Assembly (NCBI GenBank): GCA_037576195.1
Contig: CM075102.1
Coordinates: forward strand, 44,698,745 to 44,762,744
DNA: 64,000 bases
Direction: 5' to 3'
From: Phytoseiulus persimilis
Taxonomy: Eukaryota; Arthropoda; Arachnida; Mesostigmata; Phytoseiidae
This document shows positions 48,335 to 59,829 of this stretch, piece after piece. The number at the start of each line of letters is the position of its first letter. Position 1 is the stretch's first letter. The notes under the pieces are model-generated. The model saw nothing but the letters and a program-made list of their open reading frames with translations. It searched no databases and had not been told where the DNA came from. The position numbers and the translations under genes were made by a program.

Positions 48335-48339
48335 TATAA
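48335..48339 (+). promoter_or_regulatory. TATA box of the small secreted protein gene
   Basis: TATAA within CATATAACC lies 45 bp upstream of the ATG at 48380. A TCAGT initiator-like word follows at 48355-48359, somewhat close, and a second candidate start lies near 48370. Confidence 0.55.
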
Positions 48340-48379
48340 CCACGATCAGCAGCGTCAGTCCTCTAACGTCACATCAAAC

Positions 48380-48679
48380 ATGAAGCAGAGTTCAGTCATT
48401 CTCGTTTTGGCGACACTTGTGTCCTCCAGTCTGGCGGTCATGGATCTCAGCAAAGCCATGGAGGCTGTTGACGGTTGTTGCAAATCAGGCGAGATTCCCG
48501 AAGAACTGGCGACGAAAATCAAGGGCATCTTGACAAAGCACGCCTCCGCCATGGCACCCGGCTCGGATCCGCAGGCATCGGTTGAAGCGATAGAGTCTGA
48601 GACAGAGGACATGTTCAAGAGCGCTTCATTCCCTGATAAGTTCACCCCCTTCAAGGATTGCATGAAATCGAAAATGTAG
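48380..48679 (+). CDS. Small secreted helical protein, 99 residues, single exon
   Basis: The frame starts MKQSSVILVLATLVSSSLA, a textbook signal peptide with cleavage expected near residues 19-20. The mature part of about 80 residues has three cysteines: an adjacent pair (residues 33-34) and one near the end (FKDCMKSKM). It looks wholly alpha-helical and amphipathic, with acidic and Lys residues alternating with Ala, Ile and Met. The gene is compact: TATA box upstream, no intron, and an AATAAA signal 146 bp past the stop. That layout is common for highly expressed secreted products of gut, gland or epidermis. I recognise no family and propose no function. Confidence 0.75.
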   Translation: MKQSSVILVLATLVSSSLAVMDLSKAMEAVDGCCKSGEIPEELATKIKGILTKHASAMAPGSDPQASVEAIESETEDMFKSASFPDKFTPFKDCMKSKM

Positions 48680-48824
48680 GAAGCCTGAGACTCTTCGCTA
48701 TTTCTTCGATCGAATCAACCACTGGTGTCAGCGTTTCCTACAGCCTTGAACCGTCGCGCGAAGTACCTCATGCTCGTCCTCACTGAATCATTAAATGTTC
48801 ATACTTGTCAATGTGTCAGCATAC

Positions 48825-48830
48825 AATAAA
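48825..48830 (+). terminator. Poly(A) signal of the small secreted protein gene
   Basis: AATAAA 146 bp after the stop codon at 48679, in an A/T-rich context. Confidence 0.65.
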
Positions 48831-51800
48831 CCAAAATCGGGCAGAATCGAGCAGTGTTCCTCCTCAAACCACGCTCCGTCATCTCTAATGGTCACCAGAT
48901 GGGGGATTAACTCTATTATTCATTGTGTGTAGCAGAATATTTCTCCGTTCAGAACCTTGGGAACCGATGCGGGAGGAGCCAACATTTCCTGCCATCATTT
49001 TTGAATTCCCTCCTCCAAGTTGCGGAGAAGAAACTCACTTCCTAAAGATCGCGAGTCAGAAGGACGTCACCTTCGGCGCCTCGTGTCTCCGGCGACGATC
49101 TCGAATCCCGCCCAGATAGTAGCGTAGCGAGGGGAAGCGCTCTGTCCCGAGTACCATATGGTTCGGGGCATCAGAATGCCTCCCTGTGCCTCAAACATTT
49201 GTAGACCTGAGTTCTACCTGGAAGATCCTTCTTTCAACATCCTCAGAGGAGTGGGAAGTGGATGGATCATGATCTACTTTGTGCTCTTCTCCCTAATCGA
49301 TATGCATTATTTGGCTGATTTTTTCCGAGTCTCGGATTAGGAGACAACCTTTATGAGATGTGGTTACTTTGAGCTGCTCAAATTCATCTCTCAATTCATC
49401 TCAAACATCTCTGTGCAGAATATTGTGATGACGCTCCGGCTCTCTCTGACTCTCGGAATGCGTTTCTCCTTCGCGGCACGGAGCTTTCAAAACCGAAACT
49501 CTCCGAGAATCATCTACCGCCCGCCATGTCACATGTTGCCAAAGCTTTCCATCCTTCTCATCGAACCTTTAGTCACGGACGAATTGGACTTTGAGGAACT
49601 CATGGGAGAGTCCTCCGCTCTTTCCAGGAAAATTACGTTCTAAAACAGCGCGATCCGATTGCTCATCCGATGATCCAGATACTCACAAGTGGGTTAGCTC
49701 ACCGAAGTTGCCTCCATTTCTCTGAAAGTTCCGTTGGAGAACATTATTCCAGGTCATTATCTTCGGGTTATCCTGGGAATCAGTCAGGGCGCGTTTGAAG
49801 CATTTCTGTCCTCTGACCTCAGAAAGGAGGAGGGGCGGGGGCACTCCTCTTCGCCCAGGACTCCTCACAAGCTACGTCGCTTCACGCTTCATTGAGACCG
49901 GCGCGTAAATCTGTCTTGCTCCACCATGCTTGCTGTCTGTGGAGCAACTCTGCAGGAACTCTGAAGTCCGGCGTTCATTGGACTGCGCTTTTTATTGAAA
50001 CCATCACTGGAACTGTTGCTTCTGTGCAAGCTTGGTATCCCGAGTATTTCGCAAGATGTACGTAGCAGCGTTCCTAGCAACGTATATTACGGAAAATTGC
50101 CAGATCGTGAATATTCTATCGATGACTGTGAATCATGAGTATATTTATAATTGAAAAAGTATCTCTGTTCGCCAGACTTGAGGGTAACTCCATCAGCCCG
50201 CTGGCGTGTGTATGCTCCATCTCAAGTCACCTGATCGAGGCACACTGGGCGTTCGCTCGAGCTGCGTCCACCAAAGCCTGCGTTCAATCGCTTGACATCA
50301 GAGCATGCCCGAAAAGGAGTCGGTGGACAGGCGAGTAGGATTGAGCCACAACGTAGGCTCTGATGCGGGAAGCAAATTCGGTAAAAGATACAGTCCGATG
50401 GAGCCTGAGACCTGTTGAAAATCGATCCATTGATTTAACCCTAGGTGGAAGGCTTTGGTCGAAGCACGTTGAATCGGTCGCTATTTCCAGTCTGTTTTCA
50501 TTGATTCGCTCAGCTGTCAGGTACAGTGGAGGATGAATCGACGGGAACTGGCGGGTTTGATACAATGGATGTGCTCAGTGGATGTGGCATTTTCAGTCCC
50601 ATTGAATTTCTTTCTTGAAGCTGTTTGTGTCCAGCCAAATCCGACCAGCCAGTACGATGAGAACCATAATTAGCTGGACTTCAAATGGCCCTCGAGGAAA
50701 GGACTCGAGCAGACCCAAGGCTCCGGGGCAGCCGGGGTGTCTCAGACGATTTGTATTCGCTTGGAATTCCTCTTTCTCGGAGGCGTCACTGTCGAGCTGC
50801 TTTTGGTCGTTGTCAAGGGTTGTTCACCTGAATGCGAAACTTCGTATTCCAGGCGAATCACAGTTATTTCCTGACTCGAGTTTCGACGGATATGAGCCCA
50901 GCAATGCTTGGCGCGAAACGTCCTCGCGAATCGAGTGTGACGGTGGATGGCCAAGTGACCTTCTCAGTGCTCCAAGAGACTCGGTAGACCCATGACCTTT
51001 ATCGGCATCGCGGCCACTTTATTGGCGTAGGTCACCGATTCAGGGGATTTGTCGTTGTGGAAAAATTCACCCCGAAGTCTGGGAGACACGGGACTACTTT
51101 TTCAGCCATGAATATACCCAGAATCCACAGTATTCGATGGAATTTTCAAGACCTGGCGATTCTCCGTAATAGACGGAACGCTGCACTGCATGTTAACGTG
51201 TACGGCTGGTTTGCCGCGAAATGCGCACTGCCATAGAGATAAGTATGTACTATGTATCATAAAGGGATCCCTCCTGGGTCGATTTTCGTGGGGAGGCAAA
51301 GCAATGATCTTTCCGAAAAGTACTCGTTCGTCGTCAAAAGTTCATCTGTTGCTGGGATATGACAATCTGGAAATCGCTGATCTGGGCTACATTTCGGCAT
51401 CTGACGTGCCCTCAGTTGGCCCTATTGTTGATTCAACTGTACCCAGAGGTTCAAGATCGGAATGAAGACACATCGAGATCAATGTCGATTGAAGTATTCG
51501 CTCCGCAGCAACGTACTGCCGGGGTCGGCCATGACCTTTATTATTTTGAACTTTCGGATGATCGGGATCCCGAGTTGCTTCTGAGGCAGAGAAAACCCGT
51601 ACAGGACACACCTATCCGACCAGAAACAGACGACTCGGCCTCCATGATACGTGTGCCCACTCCAGCAACTCCCGTTCGATGCGTACGATGGTCATTGGTC
51701 GAAGGTGTGCGGAGCCGACGGTAAGAGAGACAAAGTTAATCATAGAGCGATCTGGCAAAGGTCTCAGTGTCGTTCAGCGGTTTCTGTCGGCTGCGACGGC

Positions 51801-54800
51801 CAGCGACGACTCCTGTCGGAGCCCAGAGCTCAGTCCCTCCGCCGCGTCCATTCCGACTCCATGCAAGATTCACCAGGTGAGCTTCTTTGAATGATTCAAC
51901 TCATCACGCAAGCTCAATGAGATATTACCGGATCGATTCCTCTATGTAACGAGGAGAGACGCCGATACGAGCTCCGATCTAGAGCGGGGACAAAGTGAAT
52001 GGCGAGAAAAGCGGACACTCTTTGATCGAAGGTGAGGCTTCCCTTTTCCGTGCAGAATAACGGCCTTTGGGCTCATTCGAAAGAGCCGATAGACCAGTTG
52101 AAATATAGTCGAGCACCTCGAGGCTCTCGTGTTGGATGACAGACGATTTCGAGGTTCAGGTATGAGATCAAACTATCGGGAAAAACAACCCCGCCTGAGA
52201 ATATGTGAAATATTACCTACGAAAATGTTCTCTCAGCGAAGTGGTACCCTCTCTTGAGTGAATTTCGCGCGATCGTTCCGACAGTCACGAACGAATCGTC
52301 TTTCTCAGGAGAATAATGCAGGATTGATAGCCTCGATCCACGAGAAGTGGGAGCAGCTCGGAGGAAGCCGTGGAGGGAACGTAATTTCCATTGTCAAGCT
52401 ACCGATATTTTCGCAATTAATCAAACGATGACGTGGACTTTCCTGTCGTCGTCCCCCCCCCCACTAGGAGGTCAAGTTCACCCGCTGGTGGGCACCGTTC
52501 GATTCAAAGCTCTCCCAGCTCAGCAACAACGTCGGCCGACTCAAGGTCGAGATCAGACTTTACAGGCGAAATGTTCGGCGGCTTCCGTGACCTATCCGGC
52601 TTATCGAACGCTTGCATTGCAATGTGCAAACGAGCGAATACTGTGGCGCTGTTAGCGCTATGCGTGTCAGTCGCACGTTCCGTGACCCATATCGTTTGTC
52701 GCGCTGTATGTTCCTACCTGATGATTCTGCTCCTCCTTGACCGGCTTTGACCGGGCGGAATTTTTTCGGAGCCCGAGCTCCGGCTCGGAGAGCTTCGCCA
52801 GGCTCTGTCTGTTATTGTTATCAATGAAACTAACTGAATATCTGGGATTTTCCGAGAATTTTCACTCGTATCCTAACATTGAATTTAAGATAGATCGCTC
52901 GCGGAAACGGGGTTCGAGGGTAATTCCAAATTACTGCACGAGAGACTCGAGTCGGAGAACTCCGACGAAACTCCGAATCATTGACAGCGACGCAGTTTGT
53001 CCGCTTCGGTGGAGACAAACATCACACTGCTGAACGAAAACCACTCGCGCGCGCACGCACCGTTGTACCTACCTCGTGGAGAGTAAGTTCCCTTTCTCGT
53101 TTGGCCAGCGTTCTCTCCTCTGGTCTCAGCGTTCTGTCCTCCGATTCTAAACTAGGCCTTAAACCTCTTTAGCAAAGGGAACGGGCTCTGACCAGAAGGA
53201 GTAGCGGTGAATGTTTCCGGTCGTTCAGTGCGTTTGGCGAAATGGTGAATTCTGTGCAGGAACGAGCAGTCTGTTCCATGTCCAAGCATATCTACAGGAA
53301 ATCCGGATCAGGATATCGAGCGTAGGTATCCATTGCCTCAGGTCGCTCACGACGTATCAAGCGAGCCGAGACGACCGCGGAATCTGTACGAGGCTCTCCG
53401 CCAACGGGTTGCTCATCCGTTGTCATTCGCGCCGTTTGACGCGTTCCGCACGAACTCATACTCTCCAGAGATATTTCCGCTCGTAGTTCTTCGCTCATCG
53501 TACACGCGTCCGATCCAGTACTCCAGCTGATAAGTGGATCTGGGGGAAGCGAAAGGTGAACTATTCCTCAGCGAAACCGCTTCCCCATTTCTGAGGAATT
53601 GACGACTGATTGCAGGAAGTGAGATTTGACGAAAAATTTGGTGGGCGAGCGTTCAACAAGGAGCTGGCTATCCTCCTATCATGCCCGAGGGAATTCTCTC
53701 TCGAACCTTCCTGAGCGTTTTTTTCTCTGCCGTGAGACACCAGCACTCCGTTTCAAGTTCAAGCGCATCTGGAACCAATCAGTTTTTCAATGAATTGCGA
53801 TCCGTAATGGATCGAGACGTTCAAGAGCGATGGGCCGCCTCGAAAAGACTGACGATGAACACTTCTGACAGCCCTCGAACCCTTCATTTCGATGATAAAC
53901 ATCTCGCGACCTGTACTTCAGATCCTCTGCTCTCTTGGAGGTGACAGTGACAGGGCACTCGGCATTCGTCTTCATCCCTAGAACTATGAAGGTGTCTAGC
54001 AGCGGCTCGACATTCGATCATTTCGCATATTTCTGGTGAATCGTTTGACCGTGTCATCCTGGCTGGTGATATTGGGCTCCAATGAGATCTTCTCCTTCAA
54101 GGAGCGGGGTCTGTCCATCTATTTGCGGGACTTCTATGGTTGAAATTCAGTCTCGCGTGTTCAAAACTGTGGCTGAATGTGACATTGGTGTCATCGCTTT
54201 TATTGCCCCGCATTTCATTTCACGCAGTAAGAGTTCGAAAGCCTCAACTCGACGACCAGCGGACGGGCGTTTTTTTTTACGTCGTATCGTTGGCACGTGT
54301 GAGCCTCAGTTCGCGACAAACTCTGCTCATGGCTCAGAAAACCAACGAACTATGAGCGCTCGTCTGATAAGTGAGTCTAGCGGTCACGTGGTTTTGGACT
54401 CAAGCGCCCCGTCAACCAGAGATCGCCGGTGGCCGAAGGACCGCAAGGTTGTCGCTTTCCAGGATGTTGATCAGATAGAGCTGCGACTTGGCGAGTCATC
54501 ATGGGAAGCCTCGCGTCGTCGTTGTCGAGGTTCACTGGGTGGTTTTGGAAAGTCGTTGACGTGTTTGGCAGAGAACGCCCGCGAAGGACCCGAGTGCCAG
54601 GTGTCTGAATCATTACGACGAGATGATGCACACAAGAGTCGCCAATGCATGAAGTCAGTTATAATCGAGCGCTCTGTCGGGCTCTGACAATCGCTTGCCC
54701 GTCGCGACCAATTCGGTATCCGAGCAATTTGCACTGGAGTTGACATTTGACGAGATTGGCAATTTGTCTTCGTTGATGATTCATATTCGATTACACTCGA

Positions 54801-55043
54801 TTCGCGATAATTCCGAGGAGAGCACTCGCTCTCCGAGCTGGTTGGGATGTGCCTCACTGGGAAAAACTAGGTGAAACCAGTCCCCACTCAGGCTTCTTGC
54901 ACTAGAACCGGCAATGATGCCAACGATGTAGTGTCTGCTGGCGAACACCATGGTCCCGATTCTACACCGACTGCCAGCATTGTTCCCGAGGTGTTTTGGG
55001 TCGATGCGAGTCAGGCGATTCCTCCATTACTGACCTTCGACCG
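48831..55043. other. Region with isolated candidate exons but no supported gene
   Basis: Most of this stretch shows only short conflicting frames. The best coding candidates are on the plus strand at 51359-51724 and about 51667-51882. The second is Ser/Pro rich (SPELSPSAASIPTP) and ends at a good GTGAGC donor. Around 52455-52600 an acceptor follows a run of 10 C and opens two competing frames. They could belong to one gene with a disordered, Ser-rich product, but I could not chain them. A frame at 54082-54687 (+) has no recognisable features. No RNA gene or transposon was found. Confidence 0.3.
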
Positions 55044-58000
55044 ATGATCCTTGTTTCCCTTGATCATGAGAGCTGGAGCATTTCAGAAGCAGCAGATCTC
55101 TTCGACTCAGTCTCGGAGCTAAAGAGAACATATCAACATTTCAGTCATCAAGCGGATGCCTCATCGAGTGACTCCGATATGTCAACACTCGTCACCGTCA
55201 TAGCCACCATAATGAGGAAGAATTTCTTTCTAGTGGCCACTGTCGCCGGTGAGTACTCGATACGTGTATATTCAACGGCGTTCAGGTTCCCGAGTTTCCC
55301 GAAAGCATGAGTTTATCATCCTCGGATTCTTCGCTCACTTGTGCCTTACCTTACTTGTGTTGTCGGAGCTGGTTTCCACGCGCGCCATGAGATTGTTCCG
55401 AATTCAATATGGTAGACCCCGCCGAAGAAAGTACTTCAAAGAATAAACCAGAAGAAAAAATTCTTCGACCAGGTCTTCCTGTAACGATGTTTATGAAATT
55501 GGTGGCTCTAAGAAGGTTGAGTAACTTCTTTGTCGAATCGGAAGGCTGTCATTGAGTTTCGTGGGACTGAGTTTCTTCGGCCCTCGAAGGTGCGAGACGT
55601 AGCCCTTGGTCCCGATTTGAAACCCATCAAGTGCGACACCCGAATCGACAAGGTCACCCCTTGGGCGTTTTTATTGTTTCCGAGTTCAATACTTCCATCA
55701 AAGGGAGGGCGAGAGGGGCTTATGCGGCGGGACAATTTTCGCGCTTCCTCGCCCGATCTCCGAGCTGGTTTCGTGGCTGTTTTGTGGGCAGAGGCCAGAT
55801 CGTGAACACCAGCGTCGTTTCGATGTCGCCGATGATCGCGTTCAGATGGTTGCTCACTATGCTGATGAAGTAGATCGCGGCGGAAAACCCTAATTCAGGC
55901 GAGCAAGGCTATGGGACGCAAGCAAGGTCCTTGATTCGGCTCGGAGCTCCAGCATCAGGAGTCTCCCTATTCAGAAACTATTCGGCCAGCAAGCGCTCGG
56001 CTTTTTGGCCCACATCCCAGGTCAGCATCGCTCTAGTTTCGGAGGAGTTTCGATCAATCAAATAGGCACCACTTATGTTGGGCTAGCAGCTTGATACGCA
56101 GCAAGCTCCGTACCGTTCTCTGCACTCTGCTCTCAAACGCATACCTAACCTGTTGCCCCAGATTCGAGCTGCGGAGCACCTGGTCGAGCAAGATATGTCA
56201 ACGCTGAGTCGAGATGGCGGAGACGTATGAGTTCAAGAAGCGTACTCAAATAGCATCGTGCCCGCTGGATAACGTCAATGACGAATAGAACTAGCTGAGG
56301 TGATCATGGAAAACGGAATTGTTCCATCCTCGATATCAGACACCCAGCAAGGGAATGCGGTTTCGGACACCTTAGCTAAAACCTTTGCGGAAATCTACAC
56401 TGTCGGGGATTGGCTCGCGAGCCCCGATTGAGGGTCCGAACTGCAATGTGATGCTTTAAGGGATCATGAAATTTTCCGTCGATGTTTTCCAAGCTTGATT
56501 TCCTCGCGAAATATCTTCCCGAAGCTCAAGGATGAGCCTTCCAGCTTGGGAGAGAGGATCTTGGAGGCAGTGCCTCGAGAGTTCGTTCACCCCATGTCTC
56601 TAATTCCCGGTCGAGAATAAAGATAGGACAGATGTTCATTGCCGAACTTTCCTCTCCAGGCGTCATCGCTGGAATAGTTCTCGGGATAGCCCTGCGAACG
56701 CTTGAACCAAGCGCCCAGACCATCTCGGTGATCGAGTTACCGGGTGAGCTATTCATGCGATGTCTCCGGTTACTCATCCTACCCATGATGATCGCGACTA
56801 TCGTGTCAGGTGAGTGATTCCCTGCTTTCATGGAAGGCTCGGGAGGTCGGTTTCCAGGAGACTTCTGTCCGAAATCAAACCATTAGTCTCACAGAGTTCC
56901 CCGATGAAATCAATGCTAGGTCCAGTGCAAGTCTCTCGGGCGAAAGAAACAAAAAATCATTCAAACGGAAAGAGACAAGCCAGGGAAGCATCACATTTCC
57001 TGTTGTTATTCTCGTCTCCGGGTCGACTTTGACATCTGAGCCAAGTCTCGACGATGGCTTGCGATTCCATGCATGTTGTTGCCGGCCAGGCTGACCCCTT
57101 CTCAACATCCGAAGAAACCATTTACACTGTATGAGACGAACTCGGGATACGGGGACGTTATCAGGGAATGAATATCGACGGCGACCGAGCTCGGAAGCTC
57201 CGTATGATCCCACATCTATGTGAATCGGAGCGGGTTTTGAGTCAAGACCGCTCAGCCAGGCGATGATTCCTCTCCAGGGAGCGCAAACCTCTCCGGAAAA
57301 GCGCAAGGAAAAATGGCACTGCTAACTCTGAGCATCTTCATGATCACCTCACTGCTATCAGCCTTGATCGGGTTGATTTTCGTGACGGCGATTCATCCCG
57401 GTAGAGATCTCGGCAATCTCGTGTCGCACGACAAGGAGCAAGGCAACACCCCCAGTCTCGTTGACACTTTCCTCGATCTCGTCAGGTAAATCCAATTGAG
57501 AGTCCCGTGTAGTTTTCCCCCCGTGACAGAGGGCTCTCAGCGTGGGCGGGGGTTGACTTATTGAGTGAACATCCAGTTGCATGGCACGTTTGAGCATTTC
57601 GATTTCTGATGACTGGACGTTGGCGTCGAGTGTTCGGGGAGCCGCGAAAGGGCATGTCAATGGGCATAGTAGCATTAAATTGACATAACCGGAATGAGCC
57701 TCTTTGGGCTCCTCTCTCGCAGTAGGTATAAGTTCATGGGTGGACCATTTCAGAAATGCGTTCCCCGAGAACCTGATTGAGGCGACAACTCACAGCGTAA
57801 GTTGCGAAAGTCCAAAAAGATGGCATACTCATCTCGATGCTGTCAGTCGAGCTAACAATCGCTGACTCTCCTTGAGAGGGAACCGTTTCTTTCTCCCAAA
57901 GAAACAATCGAAGCCGCGTCACGATGGTTGAACATTTCGAGGTGGATTCGAGGAGCGGGCTCTAAATGAGGGCTGATTTTTGCAGGGATATTCTGCATAC

Positions 58001-59829
58001 CACAACAAAAACCTGACGCAGTTGAACGGCAGTGTGAAAGAAATAACCAAGAGGGTGTGGCAGGTGCGGTCCGGGACCAATTCTCTTGGTGCGTAAGAGT
58101 CGGCCGAGTTTTTTCAAAGATGGGTCTGAGAATCGGAACCGCACTTCGAAAGTGCTCTCGTCTGATTTTCCCATGTCACAAAACCGTCTCATGAGGCTTC
58201 CCGATTCTAGGCTTGATTGTCTTTTGCATCGCATTCGGCTCTACCATAGGCTCTATCGGAGCTCAGGCTGAGCCGTTGAAGAACTTCTTCTCAGCTCTCG
58301 ATGTCGTCATCATGAAGCTTGTGGGAGTCATCATGTGGTGAGTTGCACGCTCTTCGGATAGCTTCAGAAACTTGCTCCCTGACTGTGAGCAGCTCTCACG
58401 GTGATACGGGTTCCCGGAAATCAACTTTTCCAACGGAGAACAACCATCTTCACAGGTCAACACCTGTTGGCGTTTGCTCCCTCCTCTGCGCCAAGATCCT
58501 GGAAGCGGGAGACATCCTTCTCCTATTCCATCAGATGGCTCTCTTCATACTGACTGTCGTTTCGGCGTTATCTGTGGAACTCTTCGGGGTGCAGCCGATA
58601 CTGTATTTCTTGACCACAGGGAACAACCCGTTCAAGCTACTCTTGCAGTTGGCATACCCGGGAATGTGCGCCTTCGTCTGCGCGGCAAGGTAAAATCACA
58701 GCGAGGCTCGTCATCAGAGTGAACCTCGCTGAAATCCGGTCGATTTGGGAGTTCGTCTCTTTTCCCTGGTTCCAAGAAACCCCATGGACCCAAAAGTCGT
58801 CTCGATAGATATGAGGATCGAGAAAACTTGGAACTTTCCAGCGCCCCTGTGATGCCCTTGATGTTACGGACACTCGAAGATAAGTGCGGTGTCGACAAAC
58901 GGGTTGCCAAGTTCGTTGTACCCATCGGAGTCACGGTGAGACCCCGGAAAGAATGCCGAGGTTCAACTAAAGAGGAATCTCCAGAGCTCTATGTTGATCG
59001 AAGCGTTTCAGGAGCTCAGACTGAGAGAAGCTTCTTGTCATCGCAGGTGAACATGAATGGAACAGCATGCTTCATAGCAGCCGCAACCATGTTCATCGCT
59101 CAGATGAACAACATTTCGCTCGAACTCGGAGATTACTTTGCGGTGCTGTAAGTCGCCTTTATGTCACAAGCTCATTTCTCATTGCACCTCTGCTGCAGAG
59201 GCTGAGTCCGATCGAATTACGCGAATCGAGCCATTGAATCTCCAAAATATTCCTCCTCCGCGAACAGGATAACATCGACTGCGGTTTCTATCGCGTCAAC
59301 TTCAGTTCCCTCCGCTGCACTTTTCCTCATGGCGATGACATTGTCCGTTATTGGAGCTCCGATCAGTGACGTCAGCTTGCTCTTCACAACCGAGTGGATT
59401 CTGTTAGTTGAGTCTCAGGAATATTCGTCTCCGTCCAAGCATTTTAATTCCAATCAGGACGAGGGAGATTGGGTTACTCATTCATTGGGAGTTCCTCTGG
59501 ATAACAGAGTCGATTTCATTGCAAGTGATCGTTGCCGTACCGTGAATAATTGCTTGGGTGACGGCGTCACGGCGGCGATTGTTTCTCATCTGTGCAACCT
59601 CGAAGAAGAACCCTCGGATGATGGTGACACCGACGTAGACAAGTCTAAGGTATGTAAAAGGCGGGATCGGACGCCTCTCATGCTATCATATTGACGAGTC
59701 GTTGATCGGTGGTCCCGGTTCCACGACGAGGCACTCTAGGAACAGAATTGCGGTTGGAATCCTTCAATGCAGCTGTGCTCTTTCCCGCAGGTCGCTGAGG
59801 ATGCTCCTCTGAACGAGCCCGCGGTGTGA
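55044..59829 (+). CDS. SLC1-family excitatory amino-acid transporter
   Basis: Twelve exons keep phase: 55044-55248, 56660-56809, 57278-57485, 57754-57796, 57986-58088, 58211-58337, 58456-58689, 58842-58935, 59047-59147, 59268-59402, 59526-59649 and 59791-59829, giving 520 residues. An in-frame ATG at 55179 could be the start instead. The protein is a sodium-coupled trimeric transporter that clears glutamate or aspartate from synapses. TM1 (FFLVATVAGVIAG...) is split by intron 1. PGELFMRCLRLLILPM is the TM2 signature. A long loop with N-linked sites lies before LGLIVFCIAFG. HP1, TM7, HP2 and TM8 follow. In TM8, DRCRTVNNCLGD (468-479) keeps the Asp, Arg, Asn and Asp that bind substrate and sodium in EAATs, so an acidic substrate is expected. 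Two conserved motifs are altered: the HP1 serines read AASA and NMDGT reads NMNGT (390-394). It converges with the WDR44-like gene downstream. Confidence 0.9.

Noticed and set aside
51660-51890. Kazal-like peptide (SKVCGADGKR with later cysteines)
   Set aside because: It lacks the full cysteine spacing, and the overlapping frame has better codon use and a Ser/Pro-rich product. Probably a chance resemblance.
56632-56659. ATG at 56632 as the transporter start
   Set aside because: It would lack the first half of TM1. An upstream exon ending at 55248 joins in phase to the acceptor at 56659 and restores a normal TM1.
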